Part shown: positions 33,285 to 42,002 of the stretch, piece by piece
Position numbering within the stretch: position 1 is the first letter of the stretch
Layout: the number at the start of each line of letters is the position of its first letter
Origin: an uncultured Lachnospiraceae bacterium
Lineage (GTDB): Bacteria > Bacillota > Clostridia > Lachnospirales > Lachnospiraceae
NCBI GenBank assembly: GCA_902761225.1
Contig: CACWJQ010000024.1
Coordinates: 1 to 45,256 of the forward strand
Direction of reading: 5' to 3'
Length of the DNA stretch: 45,256 bases
Translations under genes and position numbers: made by a program
Notes under the pieces: model-generated
What the model saw: only the letters and a program-made list of their open reading frames with translations
The model's database searches: none
What the model was told of the DNA's origin: nothing

Positions 33285-33911
33285 TTACTGATCCGTATAT
33301 GTGTAGACGATCCTCTTGGCATTATCCGGTGTCACGCCGCCTCTTTCGAACAGTTCCCTTATGGTGACAAACTCAAATCCCCTGCCCTGAAGTTCGGGAA
33401 TTATGATATCCAGGGCTTCTACGGTATTTTCATTACCCTCCATGTCATGCAGAAGGACAACCGCACCGTCCCTTGCTCCCTCTATGACACGTCTTGCTCT
33501 CTCTTCGGCGCTGACCTCCGGAACCCAGTCCTCGCATCCGTATCCGCTGATGAAGATATAGGGAATGGTCTCGAACATAAGGTCGTTGATATTTATATAG
33601 GGAGGCCTGAAAAATACAGGCTCCTTACCGGTGACAGCCACGATCCTGCGGGTGGTCTCCCTGATCTCACTGTCTATCGTCTCCCTGTCAAGAGTCCTCA
33701 TATCGGAATGTGTAAGTGAATGGTTCTCTATATCACATCCGTAAGCCATCTCCTCCCTTATGATGTATTCTCTTTCGGGAGTGATGTTATTGCCTATCAG
33801 GAAAAAAGAACCCTTTGCATTGTACTTCTTAAGCTTCTCCAGCACCCTCAGGGATGTGGTATCTGACGGCCCGTCGTCAAAAGTCAGTGCCATGTATTTC
33901 TTTTCACTCAT
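33285..33911 (-). CDS. Polysaccharide deacetylase (CE4/NodB domain)
   Basis: The 208-residue protein is essentially one NodB domain. It has motif 1 TFDDGPSD (Asp-Asp), motif 2 HSLTHSDM (the two metal His), motif 3 RPPYI, and the later VVLLHDM His. CE4 enzymes remove N- or O-acetyl groups from peptidoglycan or other glycans using a metal ion. No signal peptide is seen at the chosen start, ATG 33911, which has GGAAGGG upstream. The longer frame upstream has none either, so it may be cytoplasmic or exported without a classical signal. Confidence 0.88.
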   Translation of the reverse strand: MSEKKYMALTFDDGPSDTTSLRVLEKLKKYNAKGSFFLIGNNITPEREYIIREEMAYGCDIENHSLTHSDMRTLDRETIDSEIRETTRRIVAVTGKEPVFFRPPYININDLMFETIPYIFISGYGCEDWVPEVSAEERARRVIEGARDGAVVLLHDMEGNENTVEALDIIIPELQGRGFEFVTIRELFERGGVTPDNAKRIVYTYTDQ

Positions 33912-33963
33912 GATGATCCCTTCCTTATCGGTCCCTTCCAGGGAGAATAAGCGTACCCTCCGT

Positions 33964-34833
33964 TCAATCGCCGGTAACGGTCTCGATGATCTCACGGACC
34001 CTGCCGCTTTCAAGCGGATCGCCGGCCGTGGTAAGGGAGTAGGTAAAGTCTCCGGATGTCCATACTGCAGTATTTACGGTTCCCTCATCATGTCCGAAGA
34101 AGGTGCCTGTTACAGAATCGGAGTCAAGCTCAGTCTCGATCTCGTACTTGTTATAATCTCCGCTTATATCTGCGATATATCCCTTTCTCAGTCTGAACAC
34201 TTCTTCACCGCCGCTGTAGAATATCACCTGGATCAGCGTATCCTCAATGGCGCTGATATGGACATCATATTCATCCATCAGTTCATCCGGTATATCAAAC
34301 TTAAAGCCTGCGATCCTCGATGCCATCTTAAGCGAATCACATTCTTTATAAGGATTTGCTATGTTCACTTCCTGTTCTCCAAGTGTAGCCGGTGCTACAT
34401 CCATGGCTGCATTATCTGACTGCTCAGCGGTTCCGGATTGTGAGATCGCGTGCTGGCTCCAAAGATCAAATACCGATAATCCTTCCTTATCCTCATTGTC
34501 ATAACTGTAGGTATCCGATGAAGCTTCGCTCTCCTCTGCTGACGCACTTTCATAGTACGTTGCTGACTCAGCTGATGAAGGCTCTGCAGAATTGGATGCC
34601 GAATCGCTTCCGTACTGCCCCACTCTCATTGCCGATCTTATGCACACTATGGCGATGAGCAGTCCTGCCGCTGCGGGAATATAATATTTGAGAGATCTGA
34701 CAACTCCGCGCTTTTTCTTTTCTGCCTTAAATGACACGACAGAACCTGCAGCGTCCTCCTGCAGGATCTCGGCTACATATCTGTCATCGATATCACCTAT
34801 CGCCCTGAATAAACTGTTCTTATCCGTCTTCAT
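33964..34833 (-). CDS. Single-pass anti-sigma factor-like protein
   Basis: The 289-residue protein has a short cytoplasmic N-terminus (1-45), a membrane helix (SLKYYIPAAAGLLIAIVCIR at about 47-66), a Ser/Glu-rich linker, and an extracytoplasmic C-terminal domain. The C-terminal domain, MASRIAGFKFDIPDEL to VWTSGDFTYSLTT, resembles DUF4367-type domains found in Clostridia. The start overlaps the ECF sigma factor stop as ATGA, the usual layout for a sigma/anti-sigma pair. It probably holds the sigma factor inactive until an envelope signal arrives. Confidence 0.75.
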   Translation of the reverse strand: MKTDKNSLFRAIGDIDDRYVAEILQEDAAGSVVSFKAEKKKRGVVRSLKYYIPAAAGLLIAIVCIRSAMRVGQYGSDSASNSAEPSSAESATYYESASAEESEASSDTYSYDNEDKEGLSVFDLWSQHAISQSGTAEQSDNAAMDVAPATLGEQEVNIANPYKECDSLKMASRIAGFKFDIPDELMDEYDVHISAIEDTLIQVIFYSGGEEVFRLRKGYIADISGDYNKYEIETELDSDSVTGTFFGHDEGTVNTAVWTSGDFTYSLTTAGDPLESGRVREIIETVTGD

Positions 34834-35387
34834 ACCGTAACACCTTCTTCCTCAAGGCAGGCCTTTAATCTTTCCCTGGATCTGGAGAGGCTCATCTTGA
34901 CCTTACTCTCACCGATACCGTAGATCTCTGCGATCTCTTTGATATCACTTCCGAAGAAGTACCTTCTGACAAAGATCTTGCGGGCCTCGGGCTTTTCTTT
35001 TTCAAGAAATGCATTCAGTATCTCCTTAAGCTCCATTCCCTCACCCGGGACGGGAATCCTGCTGTCGGCAATACATTCCTCGAGTTCGTCAAGCACTGCA
35101 GGTATCTCACCTGCGCCTCTCTTGGCAGCATTCGCACTGTCAAGCCTGTCGAGTGATACATTTCTCACGATCTTGGTCAGGAACGCGGAAAAAATATTTG
35201 GTCTGGTCGGCGGTATTGAGTTCCATGTCTTCATATACGTATCATTCACCGCTTCATCTGCATCCTCGGTATTCCTCAGAATGCGCATTGAAACAGACAT
35301 AAGCATTCTTCCATACTTAGTCTGGGTCTCACTTATCGCGCTTTCGGACCTTGCAAAATACAGATCGATTATCGCAGAGTCTTCCAC
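34830..35387 (-). CDS. ECF-type RNA polymerase sigma factor
   Basis: The 185-residue sigma-70 family protein has region 2, MSVSMRILRNTEDADEAVND and TYMKTWNSIPPTRPNIFSAF, and region 4 with FVRRYFFGSDIKEIAEIYG and ESKVKMSLSRSRERLK. I start it at GTG 35387, with GGAGG 7 nt upstream. A longer frame to 35405 places that GGAGG inside the gene. The layout matches Clostridial ECF factors that begin with a VEDSAIIDLYF-like N-terminus. It should direct a stress or envelope regulon and be held by the downstream membrane protein. Confidence 0.92.
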   Translation of the reverse strand: MEDSAIIDLYFARSESAISETQTKYGRMLMSVSMRILRNTEDADEAVNDTYMKTWNSIPPTRPNIFSAFLTKIVRNVSLDRLDSANAAKRGAGEIPAVLDELEECIADSRIPVPGEGMELKEILNAFLEKEKPEARKIFVRRYFFGSDIKEIAEIYGIGESKVKMSLSRSRERLKACLEEEGVTV

Positions 35388-35501
35388 GTCCGATCCCTCC
35401 TTCACTTATATAGACGGATTATGATCGCCAAGGTCACAAATTAATGTAACCTGCAACATACCAAGTATACCAAAACAGTGTTTAATCGAAAACCCTGCAT
35501 T

Positions 35502-35533
35502 AAAAAGAGGACGGCCTGTAAAGACCGTCCTCT
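35502..35533 (-). terminator. Intrinsic terminator of the GH5 gene
   Basis: Arms AGAGGACGG (35506-35514) and CCGTCCTCT (35525-35533) are followed on the minus strand by a run of five T. Confidence 0.88.
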
Positions 35534-35543
35534 AAGGGTTAAG

Positions 35544-36908
35544 CTATTTAACATAGTCATCTGTCATGGCATCAACCAGATCCTGGTGTACGACATTGCC
35601 TGTTGCTCTGTCGATGAACCCGAATGATTCCGACAATACCGAGCCGGTATTGTTCACCACATTGTTATCCCATGCGATTATGGGGATGGTGTACAGAGCG
35701 GAGCACTCACCCATGAACTCATAGTAATTGACCCTGTCGATGGGATTGCACTTGTCGATGCATCCATACTCACCGATGATGACAGGGATGCCGTTTGCGA
35801 CAAATCTGTCATAGAGGGAAGAAAATACCTGTTTGTTTTCTCTTTCTTCCTTATCGCCGAAGGAGGATGTTCCCGATACATCTCCGGCAAATTCATAAGG
35901 TCTGTAGGAATGTACACTCACAATGATCTTATTATCCGCCGTGTCATAAGGAAGACTGAAGTTCTCGGAGACGGTGGATGAAGGGATATGGCAGTATCCG
36001 CACACCATCAGATATCTGTCCGCATTGTTTCCGCCTGTATCCCTTACGGTATCAACGAAGCGCTGGTTAGCCCTCATCAGAGCATCATATGCATCCAGAA
36101 CCGTGTCGTTTTCAGAGGAGAACCACCACTCATTATTGGTCCCTTTCAGCCTGGGCTCATTGATACATTCGAATATCAGCTTATCGCTCCGATCCTGGAA
36201 ATAATACGCAAGCTGTCTCCAGATGGTCTCTGTGTACTTCAGGGTATTATCCAGATGCTCGGAATCCGGATAAAAATACTTCTTGTCCACGTCATGATGA
36301 ATATTGATTATGACGTACATGTCCTTGCTCAGGGCATAGTCAACGACTTCTCCAACTCTTGCAAGCCACTCTTCGCTGATATTGAACTCTGAGTCCACAT
36401 GGTTATGCCATGAAACCGGAACACGGAGCACATTGTAACCTTCTCTGCAGAGAGAATCGATGTAGGCTGTTGTGGTCTTTGCACCGCACCAGGCCGACTC
36501 ATAATCCATCTCATTGCTCAGCCATGTACAATCCGATGCATCGAATGCGTTGCCCAGGTTCATTCCGCCGTTCATGCCGAGTATGTACTCAAATGCCTCA
36601 TTATCGGGGATGGGCTTTACAGTGTATCCGTTGAGAGTGGTGGTGCCGCAGTCGGTGATGAACTCAAACGGAGCGGGATCTTCAGGCTCCGGGAGAGGTT
36701 CGGGTTCCGGCTCGGGCTCGGGTTCAGGGTCAGATACAGGCTCGGCTGCAGTATTATCGGATACATCCGTGACCACTTCCTGAGACTGTGTCTGATCGGC
36801 AACTTCAGTACCTGCTCCGCCGCCCTGAGGCGCGGTTCCGGTATTTGATACGCAGGCCGTAAGGGCCAGCGTCAGTGCCATGATAATGGCGATCCTTCTA
36901 AATTTCAT
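35544..36908 (-). CDS. GH5 endoglucanase-type lipoprotein
   Basis: The 454-residue protein has a lipoprotein signal with lipobox LTAC (Cys at about 19), a linker containing the Pro-Glu repeat PEPEPEPEPEP (about 61-77), and a glycoside hydrolase family 5 domain. The GH5 domain shows GMNLGNAFDA, YNVLRVPVSWHNHV, IINIHHD, the acid/base Glu in FECINEPR (about 251), and the nucleophile Glu in VIIGEYG (about 380). Family members cleave beta-1,4-glucans or related beta-glucans. It should be anchored on the cell surface. I start it at ATG 36908 with AAAGG upstream. Confidence 0.92.
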   Translation of the reverse strand: MKFRRIAIIMALTLALTACVSNTGTAPQGGGAGTEVADQTQSQEVVTDVSDNTAAEPVSDPEPEPEPEPEPLPEPEDPAPFEFITDCGTTTLNGYTVKPIPDNEAFEYILGMNGGMNLGNAFDASDCTWLSNEMDYESAWCGAKTTTAYIDSLCREGYNVLRVPVSWHNHVDSEFNISEEWLARVGEVVDYALSKDMYVIINIHHDVDKKYFYPDSEHLDNTLKYTETIWRQLAYYFQDRSDKLIFECINEPRLKGTNNEWWFSSENDTVLDAYDALMRANQRFVDTVRDTGGNNADRYLMVCGYCHIPSSTVSENFSLPYDTADNKIIVSVHSYRPYEFAGDVSGTSSFGDKEERENKQVFSSLYDRFVANGIPVIIGEYGCIDKCNPIDRVNYYEFMGECSALYTIPIIAWDNNVVNNTGSVLSESFGFIDRATGNVVHQDLVDAMTDDYVK

Positions 36909-37179
36909 AACGATACCTTTCTTTCTGGAAAAATAAGTGCCATATTCGGATTTTATCACCAAAAATCCCGGCTATCCCGGTTTTAACGGAAAATTAATAT
37001 TATGGATATTGTCAGACTATTTACAGATATCCTCCAAGTTGACTAACTAGGAAAACCTCTATCTGAATATTAAAAATACGTGTGAAAAATGAATATTCTG
37101 CATTTTTTACCAAAACATATATTCGTGGTTTCCATAAAAAACAGGGGTAAATAATGTTATTTTTTTGTGGATAATGTGT
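36909..37179. other. AT-rich intergenic region upstream of the GH5 gene
   Basis: About 270 bp of AT-rich sequence with no convincing gene. An inverted repeat GGATAT (37004-37009) with ATATCC (37027-37032) could be an operator or hairpin. I see no promoter that I would defend. It presumably holds the GH5 promoter. Confidence 0.4.
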
Positions 37180-37365
37180 CTAACTGCGTGAATAACCCCT
37201 TTTTCCAACATTTCTATAACGTTTTCGGTGGAAAACTTCTTCGAAAAAAAATTCTAAAGAAGCATTGACAACCGCCGCATTGGTATTTTTTAACAAAAGC
37301 ATGTTAATAAAGGCTCCGGTAGACATAAAAAGAATGCTGAAAACTGTGATCTGAAGCACTCTCAT
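37180..37365 (-). CDS. Small membrane ORF coupled to the TPR-DUF4037 gene
   Basis: A 61-codon frame starts at an ATG that overlaps the upstream stop as ATGA. The product begins with a hydrophobic helix, VFSILFMSTGAFINMLLL, and ends in a basic tail, FHRKRYRNVGKRGYSRS. The overlap and the membrane-helix-plus-basic-tail pattern suggest a real small protein. I know no family. A chance frame in AT-rich DNA is the alternative. Confidence 0.4.
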   Translation of the reverse strand: MRVLQITVFSILFMSTGAFINMLLLKNTNAAVVNASLEFFFEEVFHRKRYRNVGKRGYSRS

Positions 37366-39836
37366 CTGGCCATAAAGCTCTCCGCGCTCTCCAGACTGTC
37401 ATATCCGTATAATCTTGCGGTATTCTGCATGGTCTCATAGGCAAGATTACGCCCCTCCGAGTAGAGTCCGACTATGAATCCGGCATAGAGCTCCAGCATC
37501 TTGTCGGAATATGTGCCCAGTTCCCCTCTAAGATAGGTCTCATATGAAGTGTCATATGCATAATCCTCGTAGGTATGGATCCTGCGGGCTCTGGCACCCA
37601 TTGCAGGGTATTTTTCGGCAACCTCTTCCATCCACCTTACCTGGATCCCGGCGATCTGGTCGATGATGGCTTTCTTCTCATCGGAAAGAACGGGGAAATT
37701 GTCCTTTATCTGAGCATACCTTTCGGGAGCGGTGGATTCCATCATACGCCCGTATTTTTCCGTTATAAGATTGTGTCCGAGCTTCATCTCCCTCTCAAAG
37801 TCGTAGAGATACTGAAGCAGCATGGTCTTGTTCCAGGTAAGATACTGGCTTCTGCGCATGATATTAAAGGTGGGCCAGTCATCCTGACAGGAAGCCCTGC
37901 CTCCCTCATTGGAGACCTTGTCGAATGCTTCGAACTCAAGCTTAGCTATCTTCATCGCAAGGTCAGGGACGGTCTCGGTGGACCACAGGGACTTCTGCAG
38001 GAGTTCCTCTGTCTGATGATCCAGGTATGGATCTATGTCACTGATATAGTGCTTCCGGTACATCTCCATTGCAAGGAAGGCTCCGACCTCTTCGGAAGAT
38101 GCGGGGTCAGATGCCATTTTCTGAAGCAGTACTTCAAGCTCAGCTCCGCCTTCAAGACTCGCAAGGCCCTTCCTGAGCCATTTATCGTGGGGATAGTATT
38201 TTCCCTCTATGAGATACTGAAGCTTCATGGCCTCCCTGATGGCATCATAGACGAACATCTTAGAGGTTATCTCATCGCCGCGCTCAAGCACCCGTCCGGC
38301 ATTGTACTGCCCCTCACGTGAAAACCTTGCACAGCCCTCAGCCAGGTTAAGGAGAAGTATCTCCTCCGGATATCCCTCACTAAGCTTCTTCCTGAACTCC
38401 GTCACTATCCCTTCATCATCCCGCCATATCTCACCGTTAACCGCGGCGGCAAGGTGGCTGCTTTCCGTATTTTTCCAGTCTATCTTCTCATACACAGGCG
38501 CACCTGTAAGTCTTTCGAAAAATGAAGGGATGACCTGGACGCCGCGCCTGCTCTTACCCTGTACATAGGGCGCTCTCTTATATCCGTCTATCTCATCCGG
38601 CAGTCCGCTGTAAGCCTTTCTAAGGCTCTCACCTATGGCAGCATCGGTCTCTTCTGTTATCCACAGGCAGACAGAGGGACCCCAGTCATGGTCTCTTGAA
38701 AGCTCATCATCGTATCCGAAGGCATCCGAGCCCTCTCCCGCAAGTCCCGCAGCGATCTTAGATGCATACTCCGGGAAGCTTTCCTCTATCATGGGACGTA
38801 CGAAGCGCTCATAATACTTTCTGCATATATCCATTCCCTTTTCATGGGGAGTATTCACATTATGCTTTGCCGTATTACCTTCACCCCGGCTTCCTGCCCC
38901 CGGGCTTCCTGCATCCGGGCTTCCTGCACATGCGCTTCCTGCACCTGTGCTTCCTGCCCCCGGGCTTCCTGCATCCGGGCTTTTCCTGCCGCCGGCAGCG
39001 CTGTCCGCAGGCACATTTTCTTCCTGCGCTTCTGCTTTACCTGCTTCCTTCATTGCACGCAGGCTGGCATTGTAGTTCTCAAGGAGCCTTTCGTAATACC
39101 CGTTCTTGCCAAGCACGCTCTCCATTATGTCACAGCCCTGCTTAAAGCACGCGGCAGCGGCCTCGAACTTTCCGTTCATGAAGTAATAGCTGCCCATTGC
39201 GGAAAAAGCGGCACACAGATGCTGGTCCTTTACCCCGAGACTTTCAAACAGAGCAACAGAACTCTCCGCCGCCTTAAGTGCACCTTCGGATTCACCTGTC
39301 CTGATCATCGTGGCTGCGATATTGGCGAGGGAAACAGCCTCCTCATATTCTCTTCCGTTAGCCCTGTCTATATCGAGGGCCTTGAGAAGAAGTGCCTTGG
39401 CCTTTGCAAATTCTCCCTCCTCCTGATACAAAAGAGCCTCGTTATTGTAAAGACTCGCATAGAGCATGTCATCTGCCTTAAGTGTCATGGCATATATCTG
39501 CTCCACCTCATGATATATCCGCCTGGACTCTGCAAGCCTTCCCGCAGCTCTGTACATGGAGGCCACATTAAGGAGAGTTGTCGCATAGGGAACGGACTCC
39601 TTCGGAAAAACATTACCGGCCACCATCACAGCTCTTCCTGCAATCTCAAAGGCCTTATCCCATTCTCCCGTTTCCCTGTAATGCCCTATCAGTTCATTGA
39701 GGATCTGCAGGAGAAGATAGTCATCCCCCTCCTCCATGGCAGAACCCGCCGTAGAGATAAGGACCTCTTCTGCTTCAGCAGACCTTCCCTGCGAGTACAG
39801 AGAATCTATTATCTCGCGTATCTCATCGATTCCCAT
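37362..39836 (-). CDS. TPR-DUF4037-DUF4125 fusion, putative nucleotidyltransferase-like protein
   Basis: The 824-residue protein has at least four TPR-like helical repeats (about residues 5-265). A Gly/Ser/Pro-rich linker (about 285-320) follows. A DUF4037 domain comes next (about 335-590), with GSDAFGYDDELSRDHDWG, a pattern like a minimal nucleotidyltransferase (GS then Asp-rich). A DUF4125 domain ends the protein (about 610-820), with EKYGRMMESTAPERY, IQVRWMEEVAEKYP and TSYETYLRGELGTYS. The role of these domains is unknown to me. I start it at ATG 39836 with AAAGGA upstream. The stop overlaps a small membrane ORF. An upstream terminator suggests its own promoter or read-through. Confidence 0.75.
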   Translation of the reverse strand: MGIDEIREIIDSLYSQGRSAEAEEVLISTAGSAMEEGDDYLLLQILNELIGHYRETGEWDKAFEIAGRAVMVAGNVFPKESVPYATTLLNVASMYRAAGRLAESRRIYHEVEQIYAMTLKADDMLYASLYNNEALLYQEEGEFAKAKALLLKALDIDRANGREYEEAVSLANIAATMIRTGESEGALKAAESSVALFESLGVKDQHLCAAFSAMGSYYFMNGKFEAAAACFKQGCDIMESVLGKNGYYERLLENYNASLRAMKEAGKAEAQEENVPADSAAGGRKSPDAGSPGAGSTGAGSACAGSPDAGSPGAGSRGEGNTAKHNVNTPHEKGMDICRKYYERFVRPMIEESFPEYASKIAAGLAGEGSDAFGYDDELSRDHDWGPSVCLWITEETDAAIGESLRKAYSGLPDEIDGYKRAPYVQGKSRRGVQVIPSFFERLTGAPVYEKIDWKNTESSHLAAAVNGEIWRDDEGIVTEFRKKLSEGYPEEILLLNLAEGCARFSREGQYNAGRVLERGDEITSKMFVYDAIREAMKLQYLIEGKYYPHDKWLRKGLASLEGGAELEVLLQKMASDPASSEEVGAFLAMEMYRKHYISDIDPYLDHQTEELLQKSLWSTETVPDLAMKIAKLEFEAFDKVSNEGGRASCQDDWPTFNIMRRSQYLTWNKTMLLQYLYDFEREMKLGHNLITEKYGRMMESTAPERYAQIKDNFPVLSDEKKAIIDQIAGIQVRWMEEVAEKYPAMGARARRIHTYEDYAYDTSYETYLRGELGTYSDKMLELYAGFIVGLYSEGRNLAYETMQNTARLYGYDSLESAESFMAR
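38890..38979 (-). repeat. Six 15-bp tandem repeats in the TPR-DUF4037 linker
   Basis: Six 15-bp units (consensus CTTCCTGCMYCCGGG on the plus strand) encode pentapeptides SPDAG, SPGAG, STGAG and SACAG. Two units occur twice in the same order, so the array grew by duplication of a two-unit block. The change preserves frame. Confidence 0.88.
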
Positions 39837-39849
39837 AAGCATTCCTTTC

Positions 39850-39877
39850 AAAAAAGCCACGCCCTCAGGGCGCGGCT
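39850..39877 (-). terminator. Intrinsic terminator of the EAL-HDOD gene
   Basis: AGCCACGCCC-type arms (39855-39877) are followed on the minus strand by a T run, just before the next gene's ribosome binding site. Confidence 0.82.
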
Positions 39878-39882
39878 CTCAT

Positions 39883-41043
39883 TTATTTACCGTCCGATCC
39901 GGTTCCGTAGAACAGATCCCTGTACCAGCTCAGTGACTTTGTATACGAGTCGTAAACATCCGCATCATCGCCCCCGATAAGCACCAGCTGCCTTGATACC
40001 TCTGACCAGTTGGCACTCTCATATGCATTTATGAATTCAAGGATCTGGGCATACTTTCCTGTGCCGTCCAGAAGAGCTCCCTCTATATCCCTGGAAACCC
40101 TGACCATCTCCAGCGCTTCCTTCATCGGTCTGTCAAGCATGGCATCAAGTACCGAGAACAGTCCCATAAGGAAGAGCTCCGATGAAGACGCTGCCATTCC
40201 GAAAACAGGTGCCAGGAGTTCTGCAAATCTTGCCCTTATCAGTGACACCCTTGTGATCTCACTGGGTCTGTCCGCACACAGTTCCCTGGTCACTGCGGTA
40301 TTGATCCAGCGCTTGAGCTCTCTCTGACCCAGCATGGCAGCCGCGTGTCTTACGGTGGACGCTTTATCAAGATCAAAATCGGGATCATTGACAATATTGA
40401 GAAGCTCTACATATGTGGCCTTCAGAGGACTTACATCCTTGCTGGAATTGACAGCGGGAAGCTTGAAGAATTTTCCTTCATAAAGATCGTATCCCCCATC
40501 GGATGTGAGAGCATCATAATCCTCCTGGGTATTAACGTTAACAGCAACCAGAGAGACATTAGGATACACCTTTTGGAAATAGATCCTGGCTTTGGAGATA
40601 TCTATCTTCTTGTGATCGAGAAGCACATAATCCACAAGACTGAGCACACTCTTATATTCCTCGAACTGTTTGACCGCAAGCTTTCTTATGGCAAGCTTAT
40701 AGCCAGAAGCCTTAAGGGCCTTAAGCCTTTCAACGTACATATCCGTCGGAGTGACATTGTGGTCGAACAGAAGGACCAGCTTGTCATGGGAGTCTGTGAA
40801 CTGCTCATCGATATCGGAAAAAATAGAAACAGAATTGACCTCAACGAAGACCGTCTTGTCATCGGTAAGGCTCTGTATTCCCATGCTTTCGACTATATCG
40901 ATACCAAGCACCGAGCCTGAACCGTCGAGCCAGCCGGTACCGAGAAAACTGGGATTGGTATACGAATTGTATTTCTGGGCAAAGATCGAATAGGCCTTAA
41001 CCTGGGTCTGGGAATCAAACAGAGGTATCAGAGTTCCAAACAT
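39883..41043 (-). CDS. EAL-HDOD domain signalling protein (YuxH-like)
   Basis: The 386-residue protein has an N-terminal EAL-like domain (about 1-200) and a C-terminal HDOD domain (about 205-380). The EAL-like part starts with MFGTLIPLFDSQTQVKAYSI and ends with GGYDLYEGKFFKLP, like YuxH, but lacks an EAL motif and the metal-binding Glu/Asp set. It is probably inactive against c-di-GMP and may bind it or act as a scaffold. HDOD shows KASTVRHAAAMLGQRELKRW. I start it at ATG 41043 with AAGGAG upstream. The longer frame has a hydrophobic leader without a ribosome binding site. Confidence 0.83.
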   Translation of the reverse strand: MFGTLIPLFDSQTQVKAYSIFAQKYNSYTNPSFLGTGWLDGSGSVLGIDIVESMGIQSLTDDKTVFVEVNSVSIFSDIDEQFTDSHDKLVLLFDHNVTPTDMYVERLKALKASGYKLAIRKLAVKQFEEYKSVLSLVDYVLLDHKKIDISKARIYFQKVYPNVSLVAVNVNTQEDYDALTSDGGYDLYEGKFFKLPAVNSSKDVSPLKATYVELLNIVNDPDFDLDKASTVRHAAAMLGQRELKRWINTAVTRELCADRPSEITRVSLIRARFAELLAPVFGMAASSSELFLMGLFSVLDAMLDRPMKEALEMVRVSRDIEGALLDGTGKYAQILEFINAYESANWSEVSRQLVLIGGDDADVYDSYTKSLSWYRDLFYGTGSDGK

Positions 41044-41141
41044 AGGCTGCTCCTTTTTCCTTAGGAAAAACGATTTCAACGATAAAAAAATTTTACAACA
41101 AAGCATGAAAAAATACAATTTAATAAACCTGTGCCGGATGC

Positions 41142-41173
41142 AAAAATCCCCCGGACAGATATATCCGGGGGAT
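41142..41173 (-). terminator. Intrinsic terminator of the SDR gene
   Basis: ATCCCCCGGA arms (41146-41173) are followed on the minus strand by five T (41146-41142). Confidence 0.9.
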
Positions 41174-41192
41174 AGAACATTTCAATAAATCA

Positions 41193-41939
41193 TCAGGTCC
41201 AGCCGCCATCCAGGGTTATAACCTGTCCCGTCATGTAGAGCGGAGCCTTAAGGAGCAGTGATGCAAGTCCTGCCACCTCCTCCGGCTTTCCGATGCGGTC
41301 AGCTGGGATTTCCTTCCTGAGTGCCTCCATATCCTCTTCGGAAAATGCGGAATTCATATCCGTATCGATGACTCCGCAGGCTATGGCGTTCACTGCGATG
41401 GAGCTGGGAGCAAGTTCCTTGGAGAGAGCTCTGGTAAAAGCATTCATGCCGCCCTTGGATGCGGAATATGCAGTCTCTAAGGATGCGCCCACATTTCCCC
41501 ATACCGAGGAGATATTAAGTATCCTTCCCGAATGCTTCTTAAGCATAAGGGGAATAGCCTGCCTGCAGGTATAGAATGCGGAGGAAAGGTTGGTGCCTAT
41601 GACATCGTTCCACTCCTCATCGGTCATATCCTGGAGGAGCCCTATGTAGGATATCCCGGCATTGTTCACCAGAACATCAAGATCCGTGATGCCTTCGAAC
41701 AGTTCTCTCACATCTGAAGGGGAGGACATGTCAACGCGCTCCGCACATACGCTTATACCGTATTTTTCCTCAAGGGATGAGGCGTAGCTTTCCAGCTCTC
41801 CGATAGAATTCCTGCAGGTCAGTATCAGGTCGTAACCGTCAGCTGCAAGCGCCTCGGCGATTGCTCTTCCGATACCTCTCGAAGCACCTGTGATAAGTGC
41901 ATTGGGTCTTTCTGAATCAACATAAAACTTCTGTGCCAT
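41193..41939 (-). CDS. Short-chain dehydrogenase, EF-P 5-aminopentanone reductase-like (YmfI)
   Basis: The 248-residue SDR has the NAD(P) motif ALITGASRGIGRAIAEAL, the NNAGIS stretch, catalytic Ser in LNISSVWG, and the YSASKGG motif, ending GQVITLDGGW. The combination SSVWGNVGASLETAYSASKG and LAPSSIAVNAIACGVIDTDM is closer to the YmfI-type EF-P modification reductases of Firmicutes than to FabG. FabG-like 3-oxoacyl-ACP reductase is the alternative. No fatty-acid genes are nearby. The start at 41939 has AAGGAGG upstream. Confidence 0.75.
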   Translation of the reverse strand: MAQKFYVDSERPNALITGASRGIGRAIAEALAADGYDLILTCRNSIGELESYASSLEEKYGISVCAERVDMSSPSDVRELFEGITDLDVLVNNAGISYIGLLQDMTDEEWNDVIGTNLSSAFYTCRQAIPLMLKKHSGRILNISSVWGNVGASLETAYSASKGGMNAFTRALSKELAPSSIAVNAIACGVIDTDMNSAFSEEDMEALRKEIPADRIGKPEEVAGLASLLLKAPLYMTGQVITLDGGWT

Positions 41940-42002
41940 CTTATGCCTCCTTCGATCGATCTGAATACCATTACGCCTGCTGCCGCAATACCTGCCCTGC
42001 TC

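Noticed and set aside
38844-39980. 378-codon plus-strand ORF opposite the TPR-DUF4037 gene
   Set aside because: It runs through the low-complexity repeat and the opposite strand of a clear TPR protein. Its sequence is repetitive Cys/Ala/Ser and not domain-like.
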